Assembly: GCF_024756255.1 (NCBI RefSeq)
Contig: NZ_JANUHB010000004.1
Location: forward strand, 310,001 to 374,000
Origin: Massilia agilis
GTDB lineage: Bacteria > Pseudomonadota > Gammaproteobacteria > Burkholderiales > Burkholderiaceae_D
Reading direction: 5' to 3'
DNA: 64,000 nucleotides
The position numbers and the translations under genes were made by a program. Positions 44,806 through 55,648 of this stretch are shown in pieces (within the stretch, counting starts at the first letter, position 1; each line of letters begins with the position of its first letter). The notes beneath the pieces were generated by a model. The model did not search any database, was not told the origin of the DNA, and saw only the letters and a program-made list of their open reading frames with translations.

Positions 44806-45762
44806 TTATTCCGGTAACCCCGAAATCCGCGCCAGCAGCTCGCCGGTCGGGTTCCTGCCGAGGCAGTCGACCACGATCCGCTCGGGCATGGCTCGCAGCC
44901 AGGTCAGTTGGCGCTTGGCCAGCTGCCGGGTGGCGATGATACCCGTTTCGCGCAAGGCGTCGCGCGTGATACGTCCGTCCAGATACTCCCACGCCTGCCG
45001 GTAGCCCACGCAGCGCATCGACGGCATCGACGGCGTCAGGTCGCCGCGCGCGCGCAGCCGCGCCACCTCGGCCACCAGGCCTTCGTCGTCGCGCTCGCCC
45101 AGCATCTGGTCGAAGCGCAGCGCGATCCGCGCATGCAGCACGCTGCGGTCCGACGGCTCCAGTGCGAACGACACAAGCTCGAACGGCAGCTCCAGCTTGC
45201 CGCGCCCGGTCAGCAGCTCGGACATCGGCTTGCCCGACAGTTCAAAGATTTCCAGCGCCCGGTTGATGCGCTGCGCGTCGTTCGGCTTGAGCCGCTCGGC
45301 CGTCACCGGATCCACCGCGCGCAGCTTCTCGTGCATCCCAGGCCAGCCGATGCGTTCCGCCTCTTCCTCGATCGCCGCGCGCACCTGCGCGTCCGCCGTC
45401 GGCAGGTCGTCCAGTCCCTCGGTCAGCCCTTTGAAGTACATCATCGTGCCGCCGACCAGCAGCGGCAGGGCGCCGCGCGCGCTGATCTCGTCCACCAGCC
45501 GCAGGGTATCGGCGCGAAACTGCGCCACCGAATACGCTTCGGTCGGCTCGATGATGTCGATCAGGTGGTGCGGCACGGCCGCCAGTTCCTCGGCCGTGGG
45601 CTTGGCGGTGCCGATGTCCATGCCGCGATACACCAGCGCCGAGTCGACCGAGATGATCTCGACCGGCCGCTCGCGCGCGATCGCCAGCGCGGCAGCGGTC
45701 TTGCCGGACGCGGTCGGCCCCATGATGGCCACCGCCAGCGGTTTGCGGCTCGCAGTATTCAT
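44806..45762 (-). CDS. miaA: tRNA dimethylallyltransferase
   Basis: A 318-residue enzyme that prenylates A37 of tRNAs reading UNN codons; MiaB (19706) acts next. Visible: P-loop [37 protein letters not shown] and [14 protein letters not shown]. Start at 45762 gives MNTASRKP and the ATGA overlap with mutL; a longer frame reaching 45834 lies within mutL and is rejected. The tRNA-Met gene lies 82 bases downstream on the same strand. Confidence 0.97.
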   Translation of the reverse strand: MNTASRKPLAVAIMGPTASGKTAAALAIARERPVEIISVDSALVYRGMDIGTAKPTAEELAAVPHHLIDIIEPTEAYSVAQFRADTLRLVDEISARGALPLLVGGTMMYFKGLTEGLDDLPTADAQVRAAIEEEAERIGWPGMHEKLRAVDPVTAERLKPNDAQRINRALEIFELSGKPMSELLTGRGKLELPFELVSFALEPSDRSVLHARIALRFDQMLGERDDEGLVAEVARLRARGDLTPSMPSMRCVGYRQAWEYLDGRITRDALRETGIIATRQLAKRQLTWLRAMPERIVVDCLGRNPTGELLARISGLPE

Positions 45763-47648
45763 TGCCCGCGCAGGAAAAGCTTGTCCAGTGCCGAGATGTC
45801 GAGTTGGACCCAGGTCGGGCGCCCGTGGTTGCACTGGTCGGCGCGCTCGGTCGCTTCCATCTGGCGCAGCAGCGCGTTCATCTCCGGTACGGTGAGGATG
45901 CGGTTGGCGCGCACGGCCGTGTGGCAGGCGAGGGTGCCGAGCAGTTCGTTACGGCGCTCGATCAGCACGCGCGAGCCGCCGAATTCGCGCACGTCGCGCA
46001 GCACGTCGCGCGCCAGCGTCTGCGCGTCGGCGTTCTTGAGCAGCGTCGGCACGGCGCGCACCGCGAGCGTGGTCGGCGACATCACGGCGATGTCGAAACC
46101 CAGCGTTTTCAGCGTCTCCTGGTGCTCGTGCGCGGTGCCTACCTCCACCGCGTCGGCAAAGAAGGTCATCGGGATCAGGAGCTGCTGCACCTGCATCTCG
46201 CGTCCCTCGATCTGCGCGTCGAGCGCGTTCTTGAGCTGCTCGTACAGGATGCGCTCGTGCGCCGCGTGCATGTCCACCAGCACCAGGCCCTTGCGGTTCT
46301 GCGCCAGCACGTAGATGCCGTGCAGCTGGGCGAGCGCGAAGCCGAGCGGGTACTCTTCTTCATCCGGCATGGCCGTGCTGGAAGCGGACAGTGGCGCGGG
46401 CGCAGACGCAGGCGCGGCGCTCGCCGATTCGGCCGAGGCGAACAGCGCGCCATAGCTCTCGGTCCGCTGGGCGACACCGGGCGCGGGCGCATCCCAGCGG
46501 CTGCCGGGCGGGAAGGGCGACGGCGAGAAGGTCGAGGTCAGCTGCGCGCCAAACGAAGTCTGCTCGTGCGGGCGCTGCCATGCGCTGGCCGTGCCCTTCA
46601 CTTCGGTGGCCGTGATCGGCGCCGGCACGCTGCCGTGCGCGGTGGCCGAGGTGTGCGCCAGCGCGCGCTGCACCGCGTGGAACACGAACTGGTGCACGGC
46701 GCGGCTGTCGCGAAAGCGCACCTCGATCTTCGACGGGTGCACGTTCACGTCCACCAGCGCCGGGTCCAGGTCGAGTGAGAGCACGTAGGACGGGAAGCGG
46801 TCGCCGTGCAGCACGTCCTGGTAGGCCGAGCGCACTGCGTGCAGCAGCAGTTTGTCGCGCACGAAGCGGCCGTTCACGTAGAAGAACTGGCCGTCCGCGC
46901 GCGCCTTGGATGCGGTGGGCAGGCCGATGAAACCGTGCAGGTGCAGCGGCCCGGCCGCTTCGTCCACCGGCAAGCGGGCCTCGGCGAAATCGCTGCCCAC
47001 GATGTGCGCGCTGCGCTTGGCCATGTCGCTCACGTTCCAGTGGTCGATGGCCTTGCCGTTGTGGGTGAGCGTGAACGACACGTCCGGCCGCGCGAGTGCG
47101 ATGCGGCGCACGACTTCGGCGCAGTGGCCGTACTCGGTCTGCTCGGACTTGAGGAACTTGCGGCGCGCGGGCGTGTTGAAGTACAGGTCCTGCACGTCGA
47201 TGGTGGTGCCGAACGCGCCGGACGATGGGGACACCGATCCCAGGTGCGAGCCGACGATTTCCCACGCGTGTGGTGCGCCCGGCGTGCGCGAGGTGATCGA
47301 GACTGCGGCCACCGACGCGATCGAGGCCAGCGCTTCGCCGCGAAAACCGAGCGTGCCCACGTTCTCAAGGTCGGTGAGCGAGGCGATCTTCGAGGTCGCG
47401 TGGCGCGCGAGCGCAAGCGGCATTTCCTCGGGCGGGATGCCGCGGCCGTTGTCGGTGATGGCGATGCGCTTGACGCCGCCTTCCTCCAGCCGCACCGTGA
47501 TCTGGGTGGCGCCGGCGTCGAGCGCGTTCTCGAGCAGTTCCTTGACCACGGCCGATGGCCGCTCCACCACCTCGCCGGCGGCGATTTGCGAAATCAGCTG
47601 GTCAGGCAGCTGCTGGATCGGGCGATGGGTAGGGGCGGGGGCGTTCAT
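45759..47648 (-). CDS. mutL: DNA mismatch repair protein MutL
   Basis: A 629-residue GHKL ATPase that couples MutS recognition to strand incision. N-terminal motifs: [19 protein letters not shown] and [13 protein letters not shown] Pro/Ala/Ser-rich linker (about 330-430) precedes the C-terminal dimerisation domain ([26 protein letters not shown]). The C-terminal domain shows no DQHAxxE(X)4E endonuclease motif in strict form: it reads DMHAAHERI, close to the motif, so endonuclease activity is possible. Confidence 0.96.
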   Translation of the reverse strand: MNAPAPTHRPIQQLPDQLISQIAAGEVVERPSAVVKELLENALDAGATQITVRLEEGGVKRIAITDNGRGIPPEEMPLALARHATSKIASLTDLENVGTLGFRGEALASIASVAAVSITSRTPGAPHAWEIVGSHLGSVSPSSGAFGTTIDVQDLYFNTPARRKFLKSEQTEYGHCAEVVRRIALARPDVSFTLTHNGKAIDHWNVSDMAKRSAHIVGSDFAEARLPVDEAAGPLHLHGFIGLPTASKARADGQFFYVNGRFVRDKLLLHAVRSAYQDVLHGDRFPSYVLSLDLDPALVDVNVHPSKIEVRFRDSRAVHQFVFHAVQRALAHTSATAHGSVPAPITATEVKGTASAWQRPHEQTSFGAQLTSTFSPSPFPPGSRWDAPAPGVAQRTESYGALFASAESASAAPASAPAPLSASSTAMPDEEEYPLGFALAQLHGIYVLAQNRKGLVLVDMHAAHERILYEQLKNALDAQIEGREMQVQQLLIPMTFFADAVEVGTAHEHQETLKTLGFDIAVMSPTTLAVRAVPTLLKNADAQTLARDVLRDVREFGGSRVLIERRNELLGTLACHTAVRANRILTVPEMNALLRQMEATERADQCNHGRPTWVQLDISALDKLFLRGQ

Positions 47649-47730
47649 CGGCGGGATTATAGCTTGCTGGGCAGTCGGGAAAAACGCCGGCTAAAGCGGT
47701 TTGGCCAAAATACATCGCTTCGATGGCACG

Positions 47731-47816
47731 CAGGGTGGGCACTGCCGAGCTATCCTCCACGCGTCCGGGTATCGCCTGCGATGGTTGAACGCGTGGGCAG
47801 AATCTGCCCACCCTAC
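47731..47816. repeat. REP-like inverted pair, family A
   Basis: Left arm CAGGGTGGGCACTGCC and right arm GGGCAGAATCTGCCCACCC; the left hairpin is degenerate while the right is intact. Between mutL and the PPIase gene. Confidence 0.75.
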
Positions 47817-47829
47817 AACGGCAGCTTCT

Positions 47830-48747
47830 TTACTTCTGCTCGCGCACCGGAATCGGCGCGTTGCACACGTCGATATACCCCGCCGGCACCTTGGTGAACG
47901 GGCCACCCCGGTTGCGCTGGGCCTCGACCACCGCCTGGTAGACCGGCGCCTCGGTGCGCATCACCTCGAACTTGCTGCGCTCGGCCTCTGGCACGTCCGC
48001 CGCCACCTTGATCGACTTGATGGGCGCCATCTGCTCCGGCTTCTCGTAAAAGCCCATCGGCCCGGTCCCGCGCGGCAGCACCGACAGCAGCGGCATGCCC
48101 GAGATGACACGCCCGACCACGGTCAGGTTGCGGTCCAGGTGGCGTGGCGCCTGGCCGATCGGTACATACAGCTGGGTGCCGCCGCCGCTGTCGGCATCGT
48201 TGTCGCGCGCGACCGCCACCATGCCGTAGCAGTGCAGCAGCCACGCCTGGCCCTTCTTGGGGTCGTGCCCGACCGGGAAGCCGTCCGAGTGCCCCACCTG
48301 CGGTGCGTAGCCGTCAAAATCCTTCAGGCGCGTGAAGTGCTTGTCGTTCTGGATCGGCACCGTGAACTCGGCCTTGAGCGTGGCCTTGGCCGTCTTGATC
48401 GGCCGGTGCTCCTTCACGTCGTCCGGCTCACCCCACTGCACCACCCAGTTGTCCTGCGAGCGGATCACGGCCAGCCCGTCGAAGTAGTGCTCGCGCACCA
48501 GCGCCTTGATGTTCTGCACGTGGTTCGGTGCGAACGCCGGCGCCAGCTCGATCACCACGCGTCCGGCCGGCAGCTCCATGTAGAGCGTGTTATCCGGGTC
48601 CAGCGGCCGCCAGTCGGTCGGCTTGGATGCCTTGACGATGTCCGACACGCTCGGCTTGGGTGGCGGATCGGCCGCCATCGCCGTGCCGAACGCCAGCAGC
48701 GCGCCGACCGCGCCCGCCAGCACATGATGCTTCGTTGGTGCTCCCAT
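47830..48747 (-). CDS. Exported cyclophilin-type peptidylprolyl isomerase
   Basis: 305 residues. A signal peptide (about 8-25, ending AMA) is followed by a cyclophilin-like domain ([34 protein letters not shown], described here by its start [12 protein letters not shown] and end YFDGL). The body carries long insertions and lacks the exact FHR-GSQFFI core of active cyclophilins ([11 protein letters not shown] stands there), so it may be a chaperone-like or altered-activity form. Likely periplasmic. Confidence 0.82.
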   Translation of the reverse strand: MGAPTKHHVLAGAVGALLAFGTAMAADPPPKPSVSDIVKASKPTDWRPLDPDNTLYMELPAGRVVIELAPAFAPNHVQNIKALVREHYFDGLAVIRSQDNWVVQWGEPDDVKEHRPIKTAKATLKAEFTVPIQNDKHFTRLKDFDGYAPQVGHSDGFPVGHDPKKGQAWLLHCYGMVAVARDNDADSGGGTQLYVPIGQAPRHLDRNLTVVGRVISGMPLLSVLPRGTGPMGFYEKPEQMAPIKSIKVAADVPEAERSKFEVMRTEAPVYQAVVEAQRNRGGPFTKVPAGYIDVCNAPIPVREQK

Positions 48748-48930
48748 GCCGTCTCCTTTCGCCCGCGGGCGTTGTCGTTTGTTATTTCACGCCGGCAAAT
48801 TGTAAAGGGAATGCTGACATTCAGGAAACTACTTCTGCCAATCCCCAAAAATTGCTGACGTAGCTTGCGCCAGCAGTCATTTCTCGAGCCCGACTGGTGG
48901 TATGATTCCACGCTACCTTTTAGGAAAATT

Positions 48931-49575
48931 ATGGATCTGATGCAATTTTTCGACATGATTGTTCATGTCGATAAAACGCTGGGTTCGCTGCTCGCCCAGT
49001 ACGGAACCTATGTTTACGCGGTGCTCTTTGCCATCGTGTTCTGCGAGACCGGCCTGGTCGTGCTGTTCTTCTTCCCCGGCGACACCCTGCTGTTCATCGC
49101 CGGCGCCTTCGCCGCCACCGGCGAGATGAGCTATCCGCTGCTCATTGCGCTCCTGATCACCGCGGCGGTGACGGGCAATACCCTCAATTACTGGATCGGC
49201 GAGGCCATCGGGCAACGCGTGTTCACCCACGACTACCGCTGGATCAACAAGGATGCCCTGCGCCGCACCCATGAATTTTTCGAAAAGCATGGCGGCAAGA
49301 CCATCATCCTGGCGCGCTTCGTGCCGGTGGTGCGCACCTTTGCCCCGTTCGTGGCCGGCGTGTCGGACATGACGCTGGCGCGCTTCCAGCTGTTTAACTT
49401 TGCCGGCGCCGCCGCCTGGGTGGTCAGCCTCGTCACCGGCGGTTATTTCTTCGGCAATATCCCGGTCGTGCGCGACCACCTGACCGCGATCGTGCTGGTC
49501 GGCGTGGGTGCGGCCATGGTGCCGCTGGCCCTCGGTGGCATCTACAAAGTCGGCCGGAGAATGCTGAGCCGCTAA
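48931..49575 (+). CDS. dedA: DedA family membrane protein
   Basis: A 214-residue SNARE-associated/DedA protein with some five membrane segments. The family motif FFPGDTLLFIAGAFA lies at about 47-61, then NYWIGEAIGQ and FEKHGGKTIILARFVPVVRTFAPFVAGVS (key residues FLARF-like, R and P). DedA proteins are implicated in lipid flipping and envelope homeostasis. Start at 48931 follows TAGGAAAA; an upstream start at 48865 would add an odd polar leader. Confidence 0.92.
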   Translation: MDLMQFFDMIVHVDKTLGSLLAQYGTYVYAVLFAIVFCETGLVVLFFFPGDTLLFIAGAFAATGEMSYPLLIALLITAAVTGNTLNYWIGEAIGQRVFTHDYRWINKDALRRTHEFFEKHGGKTIILARFVPVVRTFAPFVAGVSDMTLARFQLFNFAGAAAWVVSLVTGGYFFGNIPVVRDHLTAIVLVGVGAAMVPLALGGIYKVGRRMLSR

Positions 49576-49639
49576 GTTTGGCTCAAGTTTTGGCCGTGCC
49601 CCGCCGTTAAGTAGGGGTAAAGCCTAACAAAGCCATTCC

Positions 49640-50686
49640 ATGCGCCACCTGACCGCCCTGTTCGCGGGCTGCCTTGTCATGTTGACGGCAAGCGCGAACG
49701 AATCCGCTCCTGCCGCCGGCACGCCTGCCGCGTCGGGCGCCGCCGCGACCACGGCGGTCAAGCCGGCCTACGTCCCGCCCGTGCCGGCGGCCAAGCCGAC
49801 CTACGTCCCGCCGATGTCGGCCGCTGCCCAGCGTGCCAAGGAAGAGCAGGCCGAGCTGGAACTGTCGCAGAAGATTGCCGAGCGCCTTGCCGAAATGCGA
49901 GCCCGCCAGAAGGCGCGCGTGGTCGCCGCGGCCAAGGCGCGCAAAGCGGCCGACGCCAGGCGCCGCCAGGAAGAGCTGGCTGCGGCCGCCGCCGCCGAGG
50001 CCAGGCGCCACCGTACCGACTGGAGCTACGAAGGCGAAACAGGCCCGGCCAACTGGTCCGCGATGAACGTGGAATGGGCCAAGTGCGCAGGTGGCAAGCG
50101 CCAGTCGCCGATCGACATCCGCGACGGCATCAAGGTGGACCTGGAGCAGATCAGCTTCGATTACCGCCCGTCGTCGTTCCGCGAGATCGACAATGGCCAC
50201 ACCATCGACGTGAGCGTAGAGCCGGGCAACTTCATCAACGTTGCCAACGAAACCTACGAGCTGCAGGGCTTCCACTTCCACCGCCCGTCAGAGGAGCGCA
50301 TCAACGGCCGCGGCACCGAGATGGTCATGCACCTGGTGCACAAGAGCGTGCAAGGATCGCTGGCCGTGGTGGCGGTGCTGCTCGAACGCGGCAAGCAGCA
50401 CAACCTGATCCAGACGGTCTGGAACAACCTGCCGCTCGAAAAGAATGCGGTGGTGGCGCCGTCGATCGTGATCAACCCGAACGACGCGCTGCCCGAGCAC
50501 CGCGAGTACTACACCTACATGGGGTCGCTCACCACGCCGCCCTGCACCGAAAACGTGTTGTACCTGGTGATGAAACAGAAGATGCAGGCCTCCCCCGAGC
50601 AGATGGCGTTGTTTTCGCGCCTGTACCCGCTCAACGCGCGGCCGGTGCAGCCGGGCTTTGGTCGGGTGATCAAGGAATCGAACTGA
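49640..50686 (+). CDS. Alpha-type carbonic anhydrase with N-terminal coiled coil
   Basis: 348 residues with a signal peptide (to about Ala19). Residues 20-60 are Ala/Pro-rich with two copies of KPxYVPP; 60-125 are a charged Ala/Lys/Glu/Arg coiled coil. The catalytic domain starts DWSYEGETGPANW and has QSPIDI, FHFHRPSEE (two zinc His), HLVHK (third His region) and YMGSLTTPPCTENV. It hydrates CO2 in the periplasm; the coiled coil may bind it to the envelope or make oligomers. Confidence 0.92.
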   Translation: MRHLTALFAGCLVMLTASANESAPAAGTPAASGAAATTAVKPAYVPPVPAAKPTYVPPMSAAAQRAKEEQAELELSQKIAERLAEMRARQKARVVAAAKARKAADARRRQEELAAAAAAEARRHRTDWSYEGETGPANWSAMNVEWAKCAGGKRQSPIDIRDGIKVDLEQISFDYRPSSFREIDNGHTIDVSVEPGNFINVANETYELQGFHFHRPSEERINGRGTEMVMHLVHKSVQGSLAVVAVLLERGKQHNLIQTVWNNLPLEKNAVVAPSIVINPNDALPEHREYYTYMGSLTTPPCTENVLYLVMKQKMQASPEQMALFSRLYPLNARPVQPGFGRVIKESN

Positions 50687-50715
50687 GCGGCCAGCGGGCG
50701 ACAGGGGGAACCATC

Positions 50716-51117
50716 GTGTTTTCACATGTGTTCATCGGCATCAACGACTTCGACAAGGCGCTGCCGTTCTACACGGCCCTGATGGCGGAGCTCGGCAATC
50801 CGCTGCGTTTCTGTGATCGCGCGCGCCCCTGGGCCGGCTGGCAATCCCATCCGGGGCCGCGTCCACTGTTCCTGATCGGTACGCCGTACGACCGCAATCC
50901 GCATGTGGCGGGGAACGGACAGATGGTTGCGTTCATGGCGAGCAACCGGGCGATTGTCCATCACGCTTACCGGGTGGCATTGGAACATGGCGGGACGTCG
51001 GAAGGCGCGCCCGGTTTGCGGCCCGAATACCACGAACACTACTACGCTGCTTACTTCAAAGACCCGGAGGGCAACAAGCTCTGCGTGGTCTGCCACGACC
51101 CGGTGTCCACGCATTAG
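50716..51117 (+). CDS. VOC/glyoxalase-fold protein
   Basis: 133 residues with a GTG start after AGGGGG. The fold is marked by SHVFIGINDFDKALPFYTALM at the start (first strand and helix) and YAAYFKDPEGNKLCVVCH at the end, which carries the C-terminal metal-ligand region. It could bind a metal but no substrate is assigned. It begins 29 bases after the carbonic anhydrase gene. Confidence 0.87.
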   Translation: MFSHVFIGINDFDKALPFYTALMAELGNPLRFCDRARPWAGWQSHPGPRPLFLIGTPYDRNPHVAGNGQMVAFMASNRAIVHHAYRVALEHGGTSEGAPGLRPEYHEHYYAAYFKDPEGNKLCVVCHDPVSTH

Positions 51118-51119
51118 TT

Positions 51120-51187
51120 GTAGGGTGGGCACTCGTGCCCACGCGTTCGCGCCGCACGCACCGCGTGGGCACCAGTGCCCACCCTAC
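51120..51187. repeat. REP-like inverted pair, family A
   Basis: Short symmetrical copy: GTAGGGTGGGCACTCGTGCCC on the left in two hairpin halves and the same sequence inverted on the right. The element begins at the VOC gene's end and reaches into the mutarotase gene, whose TAG stop (51184-51186, minus) is part of the repeat. Confidence 0.85.
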
Positions 51188-51984
51188 GTTGCTCTGAGCT
51201 TGTACTCGCCGCGCCACGTGCCGCCGGCCTCGAGCGTCGCCGGGCCAAGCAGGGCCGGTTCGATGCACACGAAGCGCCGGTACTCGTCGTCTTCCAGGTC
51301 CGACAGCGCTGCCGCATCGGCCGCGCCGGGATTCCACACCACCGCATCCGTAAAACCCGACTGCTCGTGGTGCAGCGCGCTGGTCCCGCTTTGCATCGCG
51401 ATCAGCCCGGCGATGCCTTCGTACACCTGGTCCAGCTTGTCGCGGATGACCACCGGCTCGGCCTCCAGCCCTTCGATGCGCACGGCGGCCACATTGTCCA
51501 CCAGGTGGTAGGTATGCAGCGCCGCCGCGAACGGGAACGCGGCCGCGCCGGTGTTGCGCATATCGAGCGTCATCGACAGCTCGTTGCCATGCACCGCCAC
51601 GCGCAGCGCCAGCGCAAAGCGGTGCGGCCAGGCGCTGGCGAGTGCCGGTGGCAGGTCGGTCTCGTCCAGCACGAACACGGCGTAGGCGCCGCCGCTGTCC
51701 ACGCCGCTGCGTTCCACGCGCCATGGCAGCACGCGGGCAAAGCCGTGGCGCATGCCGGTGCCGCGCTCGGCGAACTGCGGAAAGATGACGGGCACACCGC
51801 CGCGGATCGCTTTGCTGCCATCGAGCGCAGAGCGGCGGCTCAGGAACAGGTGCTCCTTGCCGCGCGCGCCCTTCCACGACACGACGTGGGCGCCGTACAG
51901 GGTGACGATCGCCTCGGCGCCGTCGGGCGATGCCAGGTGCACGGCCGGCAGCTGGCCGAAGGTCTCGCGCTCGGGTGAGGTCAT
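51184..51984 (-). CDS. D-hexose-6-phosphate mutarotase (aldose epimerase family)
   Basis: A 266-residue YeaD-like galactose mutarotase-fold protein that interconverts anomers of hexose-6-phosphates. Visible: LYGAHVVSWKG, the phosphate-binding RGGVPVIFPQFAERGTGMRHGFAR, LHTYHLV and VVWNPG, with the catalytic His and Glu regions present. It overlaps the preceding repeat, which supplies its stop codon. Confidence 0.9.
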   Translation of the reverse strand: MTSPERETFGQLPAVHLASPDGAEAIVTLYGAHVVSWKGARGKEHLFLSRRSALDGSKAIRGGVPVIFPQFAERGTGMRHGFARVLPWRVERSGVDSGGAYAVFVLDETDLPPALASAWPHRFALALRVAVHGNELSMTLDMRNTGAAAFPFAAALHTYHLVDNVAAVRIEGLEAEPVVIRDKLDQVYEGIAGLIAMQSGTSALHHEQSGFTDAVVWNPGAADAAALSDLEDDEYRRFVCIEPALLGPATLEAGGTWRGEYKLRAT

Positions 51985-51995
51985 GGTCTGTGTCC

Positions 51996-53369
51996 TTACG
52001 CCATCCGGCTCTTGGCCATTGGCGGGTTGGCGGCAAAGTAGCGCTTGATGCCCTTGGTGATGGCGTCGGCCAGCTGGTCCTGGTACGCATCGTCTTTGAG
52101 CCGCGCTTCTTCCTCCGGGTTCGAAATGAAGGCAGTTTCGACCAGGATCGAGGGAATGTCAGGCGCTTTCAGCACAGCGAAGCCGGCCTGCTCGACCGCG
52201 CCACGGTGCAGCCGGTTGATCCCGCCGATCTCCTTGAGCACGGCGCTGCCGAGCTTGAGGCTGTCGCTGATCTGGGCCGTGGTGGACAGGTCGAGCAGCA
52301 CGCTGGCCAGCTGGCGGTCGTGGTTGGCCAGGTTCACGCCACCAATCAGGTCGGCCTTGTTCTGGTCGTTCGCAAGCCAGCGCGCCGCGCTCGAGCTCGC
52401 GCCTTTTTCGCTCAGCACGAACACCGACGAGCCGCGCGCGCTGCGCTCGACAAACGCGTCCGCGTGGATCGACACGAACAGGTCGGCCTGCACCTTGCGC
52501 GCCTTGTCCACCCGTGTGCCGAGCGGGACGAAGTAGTCGGCGTCGCGCGTGAGCATCACCCGCGTGTTCGGGTGGCCTTCCAACTTGGTCTTCAGGCGCC
52601 GCGCGACCGCCAGCACGATGTCCTTTTCGTGCACGCCGGTCGCGCCGGTCGCGCCCGGGTCCTCGCCGCCATGGCCCGGGTCGAGCGCGATGGTCACCAT
52701 GCGCGTCACCTTGGGCATGTTGCAGCAGGCCATGCGCGGCTCGGCCGGCGCGGGCGTGGGCTTGACCGGCGCTGCCGGCGGCGAACCGTTGGCGCCGGCA
52801 GCCTGGGTTTCCAGCTTGCCGATCGCCTCTGGCGCGCCGGACTGGCTCTGCGGCGCCGCGTCGCCGGTGGTCCAGTCGCGCTCCTGGATCAGCGCCGCGA
52901 GCGGGTCGGCCGGCTTCATCGGATACAGGTCGAAGATCAGGCGGTGCCGGTAGCCGGCCACGGGCTCGAGCGTGAACACCTGCGGCTTGACCGCTTCCTT
53001 CAGGTCGAACACCAGGCGCACCACGTTGGGCCGGTTCTGGCCCACGCGCACCTGCTTGATGTACGGGTCGTTCGATTCGATCTTGGCGACCAGGCTCTTG
53101 AGCGTGTCGTTCAGCGCCAGGCCGTCGATGTCCACCACCAGCCGCGGCGGATCGGGCACCATGAAATGGGTGGCCTTCAGGTCGCCGTCGTTTTCCAGCG
53201 TCACGCGGGTGTAGTCCTCGGCCGGCCACACGCGCACGGCGAGGATCTGCGCGGCGCTGGCCGAGAGCGGCGCAAATACGGACAGCAGCAGCGTGCCGCC
53301 GGCCTTGAGGATTGTGCGGCGCCTGTTGGTGCTCAGCGGGTTGGTGCGAAGGAGAGGCGGTCGAGGCAT
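51996..53369 (-). CDS. amiC: N-acetylmuramoyl-L-alanine amidase (AmiC type)
   Basis: 457 residues. A Tat-like signal (NRRRTILKAGG, residues 15-25) directs it to the periplasm. An AMIN domain (about 45-140) targets the septum; a linker rich in Pro/Ala follows; the Amidase_3 domain has IALDPGHGGEDPGA (zinc His and Glu), SIHADAF and VETAFISNPEEE with the catalytic Glu. It splits daughter-cell peptidoglycan. Start at 53369 lies 37 bases inside tsaE. Confidence 0.94.
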   Translation of the reverse strand: MPRPPLLRTNPLSTNRRRTILKAGGTLLLSVFAPLSASAAQILAVRVWPAEDYTRVTLENDGDLKATHFMVPDPPRLVVDIDGLALNDTLKSLVAKIESNDPYIKQVRVGQNRPNVVRLVFDLKEAVKPQVFTLEPVAGYRHRLIFDLYPMKPADPLAALIQERDWTTGDAAPQSQSGAPEAIGKLETQAAGANGSPPAAPVKPTPAPAEPRMACCNMPKVTRMVTIALDPGHGGEDPGATGATGVHEKDIVLAVARRLKTKLEGHPNTRVMLTRDADYFVPLGTRVDKARKVQADLFVSIHADAFVERSARGSSVFVLSEKGASSSAARWLANDQNKADLIGGVNLANHDRQLASVLLDLSTTAQISDSLKLGSAVLKEIGGINRLHRGAVEQAGFAVLKAPDIPSILVETAFISNPEEEARLKDDAYQDQLADAITKGIKRYFAANPPMAKSRMA

Positions 53370-53818
53370 AGCTGGCCCAGTTGCGACAACGCCTGCAATT
53401 CTAACGCACGGCCGGGTCCGCTCACACTCAGCAGCACGCTCACGTCGGGTGCGGGCAACACCGGCTCGCCCTTTTCGGGCCACTCGACGATGCAGACGTT
53501 GTGGCCGTCGAAGTCCTCGCGAAAGCCGGCGTCGAGGAATTCCTCGGGGCTGGACATGCGGTACAGGTCGTAGTGGATCACGCTGCCCGGCCGCCCGTCG
53601 ATGGAAACGCGGTAGGGCTCGGCCAGCGTGTAGGTCGGGCTTTTCACCGTGCCCTGGTGGCCGCAGGCATGCAGCAGCGCGCGCGTGAGCGCCGTCTTGC
53701 CGGCGCCCAGGTCGCCGTGCAGGTAGATCACCAGGCCCGGCACCAGGGCGCGCGCCAGGGCCGCGCCAAAGGCCGCGGTGGCCGATTCGTCCGGCAGGTA
53801 AGCTTTGAAGTGCTGCAT
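53333..53818 (-). CDS. tsaE: tRNA threonylcarbamoyladenosine biosynthesis ATPase TsaE
   Basis: A 161-residue P-loop ATPase of the TsaBDE complex that makes t6A37 in ANN-decoding tRNAs. HGDLGAGKTALTRALL (Walker A), VKSPTYTLAEPY and HYDLYRM are diagnostic. Start at 53818 (MQHFKAYLP) is preferred over one at 53875 that crosses the divergent queG start. It overlaps amiC by 37 bases, a conserved order. Confidence 0.95.
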   Translation of the reverse strand: MQHFKAYLPDESATAAFGAALARALVPGLVIYLHGDLGAGKTALTRALLHACGHQGTVKSPTYTLAEPYRVSIDGRPGSVIHYDLYRMSSPEEFLDAGFREDFDGHNVCIVEWPEKGEPVLPAPDVSVLLSVSGPGRALELQALSQLGQLCLDRLSFAPTR

Positions 53819-53859
53819 CGAATAGAATGTCGTGTTGATTTTGCGCCGCTGTCCTTCCC

Positions 53860-54942
<1,083 letters not shown>

Positions 54943-54969
<27 letters not shown>

Positions 54970-55320
54970 CCCCGACCAGTCGCCGTCGATCGAGATCATC
55001 GCCACGGCGGTGATACCGTTTTCCTTCAGATAGGCATTGATCGAGTCGCGGTTGATATCAGTGGCCTTGGAGGCGGTCTGCTTGAGGTAGGCCACCCACA
55101 GCGAGCCCTTGTCGCCGAGCGCTTCCTTGGCCGCAGGCAAGTACTGCTCGAGCTCCTTGCGGTTCAAGGCGAACATGAGCACGACGTCGGCCGGCCCCTG
55201 GTCGACAATGATGTTCTGCGGCATCTGCGAGACCATGCCCGGGTGCACGCCGCCGTTCAAAATCAGCATGGACTTGGCGGTTCGTAAGAACATCTTGTCT
55301 GCAACTGTCTTTTCGTTCAT
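54943..55320 (-). CDS. DUF3052-like protein
   Basis: 125 residues, soluble. The order ADVVLMFALNRKELEQYLPA, KGSLWVAYLKQT-SKATDINRD and MISIDGDWSGLRAKR matches the DUF3052 pattern as I know it. No function is established. Single-gene unit; its 3' end overlaps queG by 27 bases. Confidence 0.75.
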
Positions 55321-55576
55321 CTGCGTTCCCTAAAGAAATGGCACCGCCGCCGAGTGGCTGCGGTGCATCGCGTTCAAATTGATTTTACAAGCCAACCCGG
55401 CGCGCACGGCTTGTCAGGATGCTAGCGTGCGCGGGTTGTTGCTACCAAGAGTAGAGCTTCACGCAACATGCGTGCCGCGGTGCGCGGGGTGCTGGGCGAC
55501 GGCCGGGGCCGCCGGATGAATTGCAGTTAAGGGCTGCAGGCGCGGAACGCAAGACCTGGCGGAAATAAAATCATCG

Positions 55577-55648
55577 GTAGGGTGGGCTCTTGAGCCCACG
55601 CGGTTCACGCAGCGTGCCAAGGGCGGTGGGCTCGAGAGCCCACCCTAC
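55577..55648. repeat. REP-like inverted pair, family A
   Basis: GTAGGGTGGGCTCTTGAGCCC on the left (in two hairpin halves), GGGCTCGAGAGCCCACCCTA on the right. It overlaps the 3' end of the response regulator gene: the TAG stop of that gene is the TAG of GTAGGG read from the right arm. The 256 bases to the left of it hold nothing else recognised. Confidence 0.85.
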
